DNA of 31,139 nt, taken from contig SOJY01000063.1 of the NCBI GenBank assembly GCA_004376385.1, positions 1 to 31,139 on the forward strand. Reading direction: 5' to 3'. Origin of the DNA: Candidatus Bathyarchaeum sp. (lineage in GTDB: Archaea > Thermoproteota > Bathyarchaeia > Bathyarchaeales > Bathyarchaeaceae). The position numbers and the translations under genes were made by a program. Below, piece by piece: positions 15,079-24,025 of this stretch. Position 1 is the stretch's first letter. Each line of letters opens with the position of its first letter. The notes under the pieces were generated by a model. It saw nothing but the letters and a program-made list of their open reading frames with translations. It did not search any database and was not told the DNA's origin.

Positions 15079-15944
15079 GAATCATCCAAAAGCCGATACA
15101 TAGCCCGATAAGCACGTTCATACTCAGGGTCTAATTCACGCAACCGCTTCTTAACCTGCCCCATCTTACGGCTGAAACCAGCACAATCCTTACTCTTCAC
15201 CATCCTGAGCCACTCTTCAACCTTACTCAAAAACAAGCCCTCAATCTTCTCCATCTCAGGCAAGCTCATGTGAAGATTCGAATAGAAAACAGGCTCCTCA
15301 GAAGAAACAGCCTCCGCCAAAGTCAACAACAACTTATACGTGGCTCCACCCACCGCTTTCGCATCAACAAAGTTAGGATTATTCATTAGAGTGTCGCCGG
15401 CAACCAAACCCACAAAATGAGGAAAACCCAAAACCAAAGACATCAACTCATCATGTTTTCTAGGCGACAAAACAGACACCACGGCTCCACACTTCTCCAG
15501 CCAGCCCCTGAACTCGCCAGCAAACCGTTTCTCCTCATCGCCTACGGGAGTAAGAACAAAATTCTGTCCCTCAAGACTTCTTGCGCCGGGACCAAAAACA
15601 GGATGCGTCCCCAACGTAACACCATGCTCCACATGCTTGTGTAGCAGATTCACGGGAATCTCTTTGATAGAGCCGATGTCCATGACAACCTGATCTGGGC
15701 GCACATGAGAACCAATCTCCCTCAAAACAGCATCTAAGCTGTCAAGAGATACACACAACAAAATCCAGTCAGCATTATCAACAGCCTCCACGTTGCTGCG
15801 GGCTACATCAACCCCAAACTCAGCCCTTAACGCCTCTGCCTTGCTTCGGGTTCGGCTAGAAACAACTACAGAAAAGCCTTCTTCACGGAATAACTTTGTG
15901 AACCATTGACCCATCTTTCCAGCGCCAATAATCGCTACTCTCAA
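15075..15944 (-). CDS. tyrA: Prephenate dehydrogenase
   Basis: 289 aa, oxidative decarboxylation of prephenate to 4-hydroxyphenylpyruvate for tyrosine. NAD-binding GAGKMGQWF (about 7-15) with SSRT after beta-2, the substrate-site GTHPVFGPGARSLEGQNFVLTP block (about 112-133, described), and a helical C-terminal dimerisation domain (GFPHFVGLVAGDTL, VGGATYKLLLTLAEAV). No ACT or mutase fusion. Last gene of the minus-strand aromatic operon, coupled to the aminotransferase by a 4-bp overlap. Its stop overlaps the convergent pheA stop. Arogenate specificity cannot be excluded. Confidence 0.88.
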   Translation of the reverse strand: MRVAIIGAGKMGQWFTKLFREEGFSVVVSSRTRSKAEALRAEFGVDVARSNVEAVDNADWILLCVSLDSLDAVLREIGSHVRPDQVVMDIGSIKEIPVNLLHKHVEHGVTLGTHPVFGPGARSLEGQNFVLTPVGDEEKRFAGEFRGWLEKCGAVVSVLSPRKHDELMSLVLGFPHFVGLVAGDTLMNNPNFVDAKAVGGATYKLLLTLAEAVSSEEPVFYSNLHMSLPEMEKIEGLFLSKVEEWLRMVKSKDCAGFSRKMGQVKKRLRELDPEYERAYRAMYRLLDDS

Positions 15945-17059
15945 GGTAGAGCCTCACAGAGCTTCTCCAAGCCCTCTCTAATCTTCTCCTCGTTCACAGT
16001 TAAGGCTATCCTAACGTATTCACGGTAATCCCCGAAGGCGGTTCCGGGAGCCACAGCAACCCCCTTGTCCAGAAGGTCCAAGGCGAAACGTTCTGAATCT
16101 AAGCCATCAACCTTAGGAAACAGATAAAACGGTGCATCAGGACGAGAAAACCGCATCTTCGACTTCGAAAGAACAGAGTACGCCGCATCTGCTCTCACCT
16201 TAAACTGCCTCCGGATATCATCTGCAATCTTTTTTCTAGACTCCAAACCCTTCAAAGCGCCGTACTGGATAAACGCTGGAACACATGTTGTGGTTATCTG
16301 GTTTAGCTTGATCATCCGCGTAGCCAATTCCTTTTCAACAACAACGTATCCGATTCTCCAGCCCGTCATCAAGAACGATTTCGAAAAACCAGTCACCAGA
16401 ATATTGTCTGCCCCAAAATCGAGGATAGATTTAGCTTTAACGAAGCTGATGTCCGAGTAAACCTCATCCGACAGAACCGTTACTCCCTTGCTTTTTGCTA
16501 TCTGAACAATCTCACTGAAAGTTTTGTCATCAATAACCTTGCTCGTTGGATTATTAGGGCTATTCAGTATTATCAGCCGCGTCTTGTCATCAATCAAAGC
16601 TTCAAGTTTTTCAGCGTCAACCTTCCAGTCAGACTCAAGGTCTCTCCTCAAAAACCGTATTTCAGCCCCAATCTTCTTCGCGGCTAACTCGTAACTGGTC
16701 CAATGAGGAGACGGAACAACAACGTTCTCTCCCCGCTTCAACAACAGAAACAACAAAGAAAAGATCGCCCACTTCGAACCAGTGGTCACAACCACATTAT
16801 CCACAGACACGCCATGAATCCTAGCCAACTCTTCTCGCAGCTTCTTCTCGCCAGCAGCAGAAGAATACTTCGTCTTTCCCTGCTTCATAGCTTCGTACGC
16901 TGCTTCAACTATTTCAGGCGGTGTTGGCAGGTCTGGGTCTCCCAGATTAAACTTGATCATCTCTTTTCCTTGATTCTCAAGTTGTATCGCTTTTTCGCTT
17001 ATTTCATACAGCATCTTCCTTAACTCCCAAGGGAACATAGAACTGACTGTTTTTCTCAT
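15941..17059 (-). CDS. Class I/II PLP aminotransferase (aspartate/aromatic)
   Basis: 372 aa from the ATG at 17059; a TTG one codon earlier is the alternative. Fold-type I aminotransferase marks are the GDPDLPTPP segment, NSPNNPTSK, SDEVYSDI, the Schiff-base lysine in VTGFSKSFLMTGWRIGY and the carboxylate-binding arginine in YVRIALT. Placed between chorismate mutase and prephenate dehydrogenase, it probably transaminates phenylpyruvate, 4-hydroxyphenylpyruvate or prephenate, and could also make the aspartate that feeds the operon. Exact amino-acid preference cannot be read from the sequence. It starts 31 bp after the mutase stop, the widest gap in the operon. Confidence 0.82.
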   Translation of the reverse strand: MRKTVSSMFPWELRKMLYEISEKAIQLENQGKEMIKFNLGDPDLPTPPEIVEAAYEAMKQGKTKYSSAAGEKKLREELARIHGVSVDNVVVTTGSKWAIFSLLFLLLKRGENVVVPSPHWTSYELAAKKIGAEIRFLRRDLESDWKVDAEKLEALIDDKTRLIILNSPNNPTSKVIDDKTFSEIVQIAKSKGVTVLSDEVYSDISFVKAKSILDFGADNILVTGFSKSFLMTGWRIGYVVVEKELATRMIKLNQITTTCVPAFIQYGALKGLESRKKIADDIRRQFKVRADAAYSVLSKSKMRFSRPDAPFYLFPKVDGLDSERFALDLLDKGVAVAPGTAFGDYREYVRIALTVNEEKIREGLEKLCEALP

Positions 17060-17090
17060 CAAGAATTGTGTAATACTGCTTTAAGTCTTC

Positions 17091-17345
17091 TCATTCAGCA
17101 CCTTGAACAAAGACGCCCAAAGCAATTATGTCTTTGAAGATTGCTTCAACTTTTTGGGGATCAAGACCAGACTCCAAAGCCTTCGCCATGGCATGCAAGT
17201 AAACTTCATCTTCTCTGTGATGATCCTTGACAGCTAACCCATTTTTTCCTTTGATAGCCCCGATACATTTGCAGAGGTACATCCGATCCTTCAACAAAAG
17301 GACAAGCTTCTCATCAATCGCGTCAATCTTCTTCCGTAACGTCAC
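17091..17345 (-). CDS. aroQ: Chorismate mutase (AroQ class)
   Basis: 84 aa all-helical monofunctional mutase converting chorismate to prephenate. The family pattern is LRKKIDAIDEKLVLLLKDR at the N-terminus, then a conserved lysine in CIGAIKGKNGL, HREDEVY, and a third helix VEAIFKDIIAL. The frame can begin at a TTG (17366), but the GTG at 17345 has GGAG six nt upstream and starts right at the family N-terminus, overlapping the end of aroC by 23 bp. The overlap implies coupled translation with chorismate synthase, so mutase is made next to its substrate producer. Confidence 0.87.
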   Translation of the reverse strand: MTLRKKIDAIDEKLVLLLKDRMYLCKCIGAIKGKNGLAVKDHHREDEVYLHAMAKALESGLDPQKVEAIFKDIIALGVFVQGAE

Positions 17346-18468
17346 TATATTCTCCAACAGCCTCAACTCCCAACACCTTAGGTATCAAACCTGCCCGAAG
17401 CAGCTGATCAACCAAAACCATGGCAACAGAAGCCTCAACAACAGGAACAGCCTTCGGCACAATACACGAATCATGCCTGCCCTTAACATGAATCGTTGTA
17501 TCTGCCATATTCAACATGTCCACGGTCTTTTGCTCCTTCGAAATAGATGGAGTCGGCTTCACAGCCACCCTAACCACAATGGGCATCCCAGACGATAAAC
17601 CACCCAAGACACCGCCAGCATTATTGGTTACAGCCTCGATTTCTCCATCCCGTATCACATATGAATCATTATTCTCTGACCCCTTCAGCCGTGCAGCCTC
17701 AAATCCAACGCCAAACTCAACACCTTTAACAGCGGGAATATCAAAAAGCATCTTTGCAAGTTCTGCATCCAACGAATCAAAGATGGGTTCACCGACCCCC
17801 GCCAAAACATTGGATGCTACACACTCAACAACTCCACCCACGCTGTCACCCATCTTCTTAGCCTTCAAAATCGTTTCCTCCATCTCAACAGCAACCTTTG
17901 GGTCTGGGCACCTCACCGAGCTTCCATAAGTCTTCTCCCTAATGTCCTCAAGAGACTGTGTTGACCGCATTTTGACGCCTCCAATCTCAGTGGCGTATGC
18001 TAGAACTTCGATGCCGGCAAGCTCCAGCAGTTTCTTGGCTATAGCACCAGCCATAACAAAAGCAACTGTGATTCTGCCCGAGAATCTTCCTCCACCCCGA
18101 TGATCATTAAATCCTAAATACTTGATTCTGGCGGGATAGTCTGCGTGTCCGGGTCTAGGAGTATGCCTTATTGCATCGTAATCGTCAGAAATAACTTCCT
18201 TGTTCCACACCAAAACGCAGATTGGAGCACCAGTTGTAAATCCCTCATAGATGCCCGACAGAATCTCAACAGCGTCTTCTTCTCTTCTGGCAGAAACAAT
18301 CTCCTCTTTTTTGGGTAACCGTTTGTCAAGTTCTTTCTGGATATCCTCTTCGTTTAAAGGAAGTCCCGCTGGACACCCATCTATGACTACTCCGACGCAT
18401 CTGCCGTGGCTTTCGCCGAAGCAGGTTACAACGAATTCTTTTCCTATCGAATTAGATCCCAACGACAT
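17323..18468 (-). CDS. aroC: Chorismate synthase
   Basis: 381 aa FMN-dependent enzyme converting EPSP to chorismate. CFGESHGRCVGVVIDG (about 16-31), HTPRPGHADYPARIKYLG, HRGGGRFSGRITVAFVMAGAIAKKLL and the later GGVLGGLSSGMPIVVRVAVKPTPSI are all in place. The FSGRIT variant in the third block occurs in Clostridia-like and archaeal branches rather than the enterobacterial SSARET type. It overlaps aroA by 17 bp upstream and the mutase gene downstream. Confidence 0.93.
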   Translation of the reverse strand: MSLGSNSIGKEFVVTCFGESHGRCVGVVIDGCPAGLPLNEEDIQKELDKRLPKKEEIVSARREEDAVEILSGIYEGFTTGAPICVLVWNKEVISDDYDAIRHTPRPGHADYPARIKYLGFNDHRGGGRFSGRITVAFVMAGAIAKKLLELAGIEVLAYATEIGGVKMRSTQSLEDIREKTYGSSVRCPDPKVAVEMEETILKAKKMGDSVGGVVECVASNVLAGVGEPIFDSLDAELAKMLFDIPAVKGVEFGVGFEAARLKGSENNDSYVIRDGEIEAVTNNAGGVLGGLSSGMPIVVRVAVKPTPSISKEQKTVDMLNMADTTIHVKGRHDSCIVPKAVPVVEASVAMVLVDQLLRAGLIPKVLGVEAVGEYSDVTEED

Positions 18469-19729
18469 TCGCTCCTAACACACGCAGATCACTGAAGAAC
18501 TGCGGATACGACTTATTTATGCATTCAACATTTTGAATTTTCGTTTCGCCCACGGCTCCAAGAGCCGCTACGGCACAAGCCATGGCGATCCGATGGTCAT
18601 TGTGGGGATCAATAGTCGCCCCATGCAATCCAGATGAACCGTTTATGGTTAAGCCGTCCTCGTTCACGACGATGTCTGCCCCCATCTTCTTCAGTTCTGT
18701 GCTTATCGAATCTAGTCTATCTGATTCCTTGTATCTAAGCCGCTTCGCATTATATATCTCCGAACGTCCCTCAGCGTAACACGCAAGAACAGCACAGACA
18801 GGAACCAAATCTGGAATATCCTTCGCGTCGATATCAACCCCAACAAGCTGGCCCCCTTCAACATCTACAGAATTGTCTCTTATCTTCACTGCTGCACCCA
18901 TCTCCTCAAGGATACTTACTATCGCCCTGTCGCCCTGAGCCGTTTGATACTCAAGATTCTTCACTGTTACCCGTGATGAAGTAACCGCCGCGGCTGCCAA
19001 AAGGAAAGCTGCAGACGAAAAATCTCCAGGAACAGTATGATCACATGGTCTATAACTTTGATTTGAGGGAATCCACAGGCACGAAAGCTCAGGGTTTACA
19101 GCACCTTCAAGTCCATGCTCAACCAATACTTCAAAGGTCATCTCAACGTAGCCCTTAGACTCCAGCTTAGTTGTTACAGCAATTTCCGTGTCTTCGTTTG
19201 CCTTTGGACAAGCAAACAGTAATCCAGAAATGAATTGGGAGCTTATGTCTCCCCTTATCGAAGTTTTTCCTCCACGGATTCCCCCTCCACGAACCATAAC
19301 AGATGAATTGTTTCTTTGAATAGTAGATTCGACTCCCAGTTCCTTGAGGCTTTCAAGAAGGGGCGCCACAGGTCTTCGTTCAAAGGATGCCCCAAAAAGG
19401 AATGTTGAATGTCCGGGTGCAAGGGCTGCAACTGGAATCATGAAACGCAGTGTTGACCCAGACTCTCTGCAATCTATCGGATGATCAGGAGTCTTGAGTG
19501 TTTCTTGTCCATGGATTGTCCAATAATTTTCATGTAATTCTGTTTCTGCCCCAAGGGATTTTACTGCCTCTAGGGTTGCTTGGGTGTCATCCGAGATGAG
19601 TGGATTGAAGATTTTTGAGGCTCCATTTGACAATGATGCGGCTATGAGCATCCGGTGAGTGTAAGCTTTTGATGGAGGAGCCGAGACCACACCATCCAGA
19701 TGATCTGTGTTCTCGACTGTAACATCCAT
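18452..19729 (-). CDS. aroA: EPSP synthase (3-phosphoshikimate 1-carboxyvinyltransferase)
   Basis: 425 aa, two-domain inverse alpha/beta barrel transferring enolpyruvyl from PEP to shikimate-3-phosphate. Active-site blocks are SAPPSKAYTHRMLIAA (about 16-31), the ESGSTLRF loop (about 85-92), RLRYKESDRLDSI, and DPHNDHRIAMACAVAA near the C-terminus. The usual NAGTA/LRF glyphosate-contact region has an E-S-G-S-T form as in many archaea and class II-like enzymes. Starts 3 bp after the shikimate kinase stop. Confidence 0.93.
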   Translation of the reverse strand: MDVTVENTDHLDGVVSAPPSKAYTHRMLIAASLSNGASKIFNPLISDDTQATLEAVKSLGAETELHENYWTIHGQETLKTPDHPIDCRESGSTLRFMIPVAALAPGHSTFLFGASFERRPVAPLLESLKELGVESTIQRNNSSVMVRGGGIRGGKTSIRGDISSQFISGLLFACPKANEDTEIAVTTKLESKGYVEMTFEVLVEHGLEGAVNPELSCLWIPSNQSYRPCDHTVPGDFSSAAFLLAAAAVTSSRVTVKNLEYQTAQGDRAIVSILEEMGAAVKIRDNSVDVEGGQLVGVDIDAKDIPDLVPVCAVLACYAEGRSEIYNAKRLRYKESDRLDSISTELKKMGADIVVNEDGLTINGSSGLHGATIDPHNDHRIAMACAVAALGAVGETKIQNVECINKSYPQFFSDLRVLGANVVGI

Positions 19730-19732
19730 TTT

Positions 19733-20605
19733 TCAGCATACCACCCTAGCTTTCTCCAGATTAATCCGAGCCTCCAAGATTTCTCCCTCACGCTTCCGCC
19801 AAACCTCCTTCACAAGGTCTACATTTTCTTCAGAAACGATAGCAGAAACAGCGGGTCCAGTTCCAGACAATCCAGCGGCAATTGCTCCTGCTGTGAGGGC
19901 ATCTACTGCAGAGGATGAATCATAACCTAGTGCTGAAGAGTAGATTAAACCGTTCAAGGTTAGGGCTGCCCAGTAGTTACCATTCAACGCTTCCTTGTAG
20001 GCAATCTTGACGGCGGAAGCCATGCTTTTCATTCGCTTCACGTCTGAGCATGCAGTATAGGTTTTTTCTGCTGGAACATAAAACAGAACAGCGGGAGCTT
20101 CAGTTAGCTCAAAGCGCTTAATGATTCGTCGTTCCATGTTGTCGGTGATTACGACTCCGCCAAAATACGAGGCGCAGGCATCGTCGAAGGCTCCAGTTAT
20201 AGTGACCTTAGCGTCTAATGCGCCGTCAACGCCCAGCTTCACCACTGTAACGTCATCTAAGTTACGTTCTATGGCGGCTGTGGTTGCCAAGGCGATGGCA
20301 TTTGCTGCTGCGCTGCTGCTCTTTAGTCCCCTTGCTACTGGAATGTTTGATGTTGTTTCGACTTTGGCGCCAAACTCCTGTTCTAAACCGAAATGTTTGA
20401 GGATACGCCCAACGGTTTTTTGTGCCAAAGCAGGGTTCTCTGAAGAGTCAGAACGAATAGTAACGTCCACATGTCCCGCTTCGTTTGTGAGGGCTACGGC
20501 AGCTTTTGTCCACAGGTCCACGCCTACGGCTGCTCCCTTGCCCGTTGCTATCGCATTAATTATCGTAGCTGCGCCGTGAGCTATTGCCTCAGCTCTTCCA
20601 GTCAA
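19733..20605 (-). CDS. aroK: Archaeal GHMP-type shikimate kinase
   Basis: 290 aa kinase unrelated to bacterial AroK/AroL, phosphorylating shikimate. The GHMP ATP-binding motif is PVARGLKSSSAAANAIA (about 90-106), and a C-terminal AIAAGLSGTGPAVSAIV motif completes the fold. Position between aroE and aroA fixes the role. Its start overlaps aroE by 4 bp. Homoserine kinase is the nearest paralogous alternative, but the gene order argues against it. Confidence 0.92.
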   Translation of the reverse strand: MTGRAEAIAHGAATIINAIATGKGAAVGVDLWTKAAVALTNEAGHVDVTIRSDSSENPALAQKTVGRILKHFGLEQEFGAKVETTSNIPVARGLKSSSAAANAIALATTAAIERNLDDVTVVKLGVDGALDAKVTITGAFDDACASYFGGVVITDNMERRIIKRFELTEAPAVLFYVPAEKTYTACSDVKRMKSMASAVKIAYKEALNGNYWAALTLNGLIYSSALGYDSSSAVDALTAGAIAAGLSGTGPAVSAIVSEENVDLVKEVWRKREGEILEARINLEKARVVC

Positions 20606-21471
20606 TGGCGGACACCCTGTTTCTCAAGTTCGTTCAATGCTGCATTCCTCATCACTTCAACAGGAGCAGGACAGTTAGTCCAGATTTCGAAGGCAACAGC
20701 TCCCTGATAAATAAGCATCTCAAGACCCGACACAACCTTGGAGCCTACAGATTTTGCGTCCGCTATAAGCCGTGTTTCTAATGGATTATAGATTATATCC
20801 ATCACGCACAAATCAATCCTCAGCAAACTCGACGGAACAGGGCTACTGTTAACGTCAGGATGCATACCCACAGAGGTGGCGTTAACCAGAATATCCGCGG
20901 TTTCCAGTTCATCCTTCAGAACCGTAGACGAGAGCGTTCCGCCTTTCACTTTGTTGCCAAAACTCTTGCGTAGCACGTCAGCTAATTTTTTTGCTTTCTC
21001 TGGGGTTCTGTTAAGGATAACAAGCTCAGCCACATCTTGGGCTGCATGATAGGCTATGGCTTTTGCTGCGCCTCCAGCTCCGAGAAGAACCAGCTTTTTT
21101 TCTTCTGGATACACGCCGTTTTCTTGCAGGGCAATCATGGCGCCATTACCGTCTGTGTTGTATCCAATCAGCTTTCCTTGGTTGCTGAGGATCGTGTTCA
21201 CTGCACCGATAGCCTTTGCCGTCGCGTCCACCTCATCCAGGTAGTTCATGACAGCGTTTTTGTGGGGCATGGTCACGTTCAATCCTCGAAGACCCAGACG
21301 TCTTGCGCCCAGAATGGCGTCCTTCAACTCTTTTGTTGTTACTGTGAAAGCCACGTAAACAAGGTTTAATCCCAACTCTTTGAAGGCGGCGTTATGCATT
21401 ACGGGACTTAGAGAGTGCTCTACTGGGTCGCCGATGATGGCGCAAACCCTAGTTTTCCCAGAGATTCCCAT
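20602..21471 (-). CDS. aroE: Shikimate dehydrogenase
   Basis: 289 aa, NADPH reduction of 3-dehydroshikimate. The shikimate site is visible in SLSPVMHNAAF and NVTMPHKNAVMNYLDEVD (catalytic Lys), with YNTDGNGA (Asp) following. The NADP site is LLGAGGAAKAIAYH and NRTPEKAKKLA. Stand-alone form, not fused to AroD as in plants. It starts 1 bp after the aroD stop. Confidence 0.93.
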   Translation of the reverse strand: MGISGKTRVCAIIGDPVEHSLSPVMHNAAFKELGLNLVYVAFTVTTKELKDAILGARRLGLRGLNVTMPHKNAVMNYLDEVDATAKAIGAVNTILSNQGKLIGYNTDGNGAMIALQENGVYPEEKKLVLLGAGGAAKAIAYHAAQDVAELVILNRTPEKAKKLADVLRKSFGNKVKGGTLSSTVLKDELETADILVNATSVGMHPDVNSSPVPSSLLRIDLCVMDIIYNPLETRLIADAKSVGSKVVSGLEMLIYQGAVAFEIWTNCPAPVEVMRNAALNELEKQGVRH

Positions 21472-21472
21472 T

Positions 21473-22159
21473 TTATTTTAGCCCCAGAGCCTCGTATGCA
21501 CGCTTCATTTCTTGTATGGTTAATTGTCCTTTTGCCGTTTTTCTTTTTTCGTCAAGAGAAGCAAAAGTAAAGAAAGCACCGAAAACAGGAGACACCAACC
21601 TAGAATGCTTACCGAGTTCGCCCATAGCAAAACAGACCAGCTTGGCTTTCTTGGAAGCCTCTGAAACAAAATTTAATGTAATCAGGTTGTCTTCCACACT
21701 TCTGGCTGTGGTTATAATCTTGCAGACATCAGCTCCCAAAGCAACTTCTTCATCGAGAACCTTGCCAAGTTGCGATAACGTAGGGGTCTGTTCAAAATCA
21801 TGGAACGAAACTATGACGTTTGCTCCCGCTTCGTGCAGATTACGAATTAATTCAATTTGCTTGGGCGTACCTAAGTCTACGTCCACGTATTCAAAGCCGT
21901 TTCTCGCGGCATCCATCAAAATTTTTTGGCGTTCAGTTTCGCTTCCAGAAAAATTGCCGTTACACACGATTGATTTGTTTGTGGCTATCAAAGGCGTTTT
22001 GCTGCATGATGGAATGTCTGCGATGCGGTCATGTTTGTTGAGGCTGTCAAGTCTTACTTCAATGAGGTCTGCGTGTTGAGTCTCAGCCTGCTCTATTAAA
22101 CAAAATGCTTCATCAACGGTTTTGGGAGGAATTGCGACGCAGACTTTGATTGTCAACAC
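21473..22159 (-). CDS. aroD: Type I 3-dehydroquinate dehydratase
   Basis: 228 aa class I aldolase-like enzyme converting 3-dehydroquinate to 3-dehydroshikimate by a Schiff base. IEVRLDSL supplies the substrate-binding Glu/Arg, VIVSFHDFEQTP the catalytic histidine, and DVCKIITTARSVED the Schiff-base lysine. Length is that of compact archaeal forms. It overlaps the DHQ synthase II gene by 7 bp. Confidence 0.92.
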   Translation of the reverse strand: MLTIKVCVAIPPKTVDEAFCLIEQAETQHADLIEVRLDSLNKHDRIADIPSCSKTPLIATNKSIVCNGNFSGSETERQKILMDAARNGFEYVDVDLGTPKQIELIRNLHEAGANVIVSFHDFEQTPTLSQLGKVLDEEVALGADVCKIITTARSVEDNLITLNFVSEASKKAKLVCFAMGELGKHSRLVSPVFGAFFTFASLDEKRKTAKGQLTIQEMKRAYEALGLK

Positions 22160-23223
22160 TCGATCACGGCTTCTTCTTTCACCAATGTTCCGAAGTGCCT
22201 GCCGCCCTCTTCCACGCGAGCCAGAATCTTGTCGCCCTTCTCCAAGTCCGTTACTGCCTTGGAGCCCTCTGGGGTCACAACCCGTATGGTTTCGGCGTTC
22301 TGGGAAATCAACTTCAACGTTTTGCCGTTGTATTCCGCCTCAATGAGCAGCATGGGACGCCATTCAATCTTCGCCCGCGCAACATTAGTCAACCGGACAT
22401 TTCCTTCTCTATCCACCACAAGAACTTCTTCCCCAGATTTCAACTCCGACAAGTATCTAGTTCTAGTTGGGGAAGTTAGGGCGTACAGTGAGAGCGGCCC
22501 AGCGTTTACTCTGAAGGGGCGTGTTTCCACGTATGGGCTTTCATGAACCTCAGCCTGAACCAGAAACAGCCCAGAAGACTGGCAACCCAAAAGAATGCCC
22601 TCTCCCGGCTTCATAAGGTCACACGTGTCGATGCAGGCTCGGGCGCCGGTTCCAATCTCCTTCAACTCAACAACCTCAACAGCAACCAACTCAAGCGCAA
22701 GAGACTCCTTCTTTGCACACTCTGCTGTTTCCTTGAGTTCTTCAAGGCTAGCTGTCTTCAGGACTACTCCGTCTGATCCTAGCTCCAACGTTTCCAAGGC
22801 AACCTTCGCCTCTTTTGTGCTGGAGACTTCTGCGAGCAACTTGGTTTTTCCTCGGGTCTTGGCGATTAGGTTCTCTAAGGGAATAATTTTCCAGTCAGGA
22901 GTGCCAACAATAACGTAATCGCATGAAAGCTCAGCCGCTGCTATGGCAGTCTTTTCATCCTGTTTTCCTTCAATGACTATTTTCACAGCGACAAGTCTGC
23001 CCTTAGCCTTCAACTCCTTAAGTTTCTCAGAGTCGAATATGGAAAGAACAGTGATGTCTGCTTCTTCTGATGTTGAGGCAGTTTTAATTCCAGAATTTTT
23101 GGCTATCTCTATGTCCTTTGTATCAACCAGCACGGCATCGCAGGTCTGAGCCGCAGACTTGAGCAGTTTAGTTTTCTGGTTTTCGGGAAGGGATGTGTCT
23201 AGTTCGATCCAAAGTTGTTTCAT
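22153..23223 (-). CDS. aroB': 3-dehydroquinate synthase II (archaeal AroB')
   Basis: 356 aa NAD-dependent enzyme that oxidatively deaminates and cyclises 2-amino-3,7-dideoxy-D-threo-hept-6-ulosonate to 3-dehydroquinate, unrelated to bacterial AroB. Family hallmarks are KQLWIELD at the N-terminus, GSDGVVLKT, a central EIGTGARACIDTCDLMKPGEGILLGCQSSGLFLVQAE stretch (about 212-248, described), YVETRPFRVNAGPLS and the C-terminal WRPMLLIEAEY. It overlaps its partner ADTH synthase by 4 bp, matching the usual archaeal pairing. Confidence 0.93.
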   Translation of the reverse strand: MKQLWIELDTSLPENQKTKLLKSAAQTCDAVLVDTKDIEIAKNSGIKTASTSEEADITVLSIFDSEKLKELKAKGRLVAVKIVIEGKQDEKTAIAAAELSCDYVIVGTPDWKIIPLENLIAKTRGKTKLLAEVSSTKEAKVALETLELGSDGVVLKTASLEELKETAECAKKESLALELVAVEVVELKEIGTGARACIDTCDLMKPGEGILLGCQSSGLFLVQAEVHESPYVETRPFRVNAGPLSLYALTSPTRTRYLSELKSGEEVLVVDREGNVRLTNVARAKIEWRPMLLIEAEYNGKTLKLISQNAETIRVVTPEGSKAVTDLEKGDKILARVEEGGRHFGTLVKEEAVIEC

Positions 23224-24011
23224 TTGGATTCACCAAGAATCTCTATGGCTTTGTCGACTGATACCGCTTTGTGGACAATGGCTGAGAGAGCCTTGACTAT
23301 CTTTGTTGGGTCTTCGTGTTGAAACACGTTTCTGCCAATCGAGAGCCCTGCCCCTCCAGCAGTTATGGAATCCTTTACCATCTGCAAGACATCCCTAGTG
23401 GTCTCTACTTTTGGTCCACCAGCAATAATGACTGGAACATGGCAACTGCTGACAACATCTTTGAATGATTCAACATCGCCGGTGTAGTTTGTTTTTATAA
23501 TGTCCGCTCCTAACTCTGCGCCTAAACGGGCTGCATGAGCCACCACATCCACTGCATGTGAATCCCTGATGTTTGGTCCTCGGGGATACATCATAGCCAG
23601 CAATGGCATGCCGTAATCGTCGCATTCGCAGGCTACCTTACCCAACATTGAGAGCATCTGTGCTTCCTGTTTAGCGCCCACATTAATGTGAACTGAAACA
23701 GCATCAGCCCCCAATCGGACAGCATCGTCTACAGAGCAGATTTGCACCTTATTGTTTGGGTCAGGACAATGTACGGTAATTCCGGACAAGTGAACAATTA
23801 ATCCCGCGTTTCCTGTGTCAACATTTTTTGCTATGCCCCTGTTGATGACAACCGCGTCAACGCCACCCAGCAACAACTTGTCAACGATGCTCTGCATGTT
23901 CACTAGTCCCTTAACTGGACCGATTGTTACGCCGTGATCCATGGGAACAATTACTGTCCTGTTGTCGCTTCGGAAGATTCTTCTTAGCCGTCTTTTTTTA
24001 CCTGATTCCAA
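23220..24011 (-). CDS. aroA': 2-amino-3,7-dideoxy-D-threo-hept-6-ulosonate (ADTH) synthase
   Basis: 263 aa class I aldolase-like enzyme. It joins aspartate semialdehyde to a 6-deoxy-5-ketofructose-1-phosphate-derived unit to start aromatic synthesis without DAHP. PMDHGVTIGPVKGL (about 23-36), MYPRGPNI, the Schiff-base lysine in IIKTNYTGD, and IIAGGPK with GAGLSIGRNVFQ are visible. It lies 14 bp after asd, which makes its co-substrate. Archaeal fructose-bisphosphate aldolase is the closest homologue; adjacency to DHQ synthase II decides the call. The gene producing the ketofructose donor is not in this window. Confidence 0.92.
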   Translation of the reverse strand: MESGKKRRLRRIFRSDNRTVIVPMDHGVTIGPVKGLVNMQSIVDKLLLGGVDAVVINRGIAKNVDTGNAGLIVHLSGITVHCPDPNNKVQICSVDDAVRLGADAVSVHINVGAKQEAQMLSMLGKVACECDDYGMPLLAMMYPRGPNIRDSHAVDVVAHAARLGAELGADIIKTNYTGDVESFKDVVSSCHVPVIIAGGPKVETTRDVLQMVKDSITAGGAGLSIGRNVFQHEDPTKIVKALSAIVHKAVSVDKAIEILGESK

Positions 24012-24025
24012 AGGTTTTCTCTCCT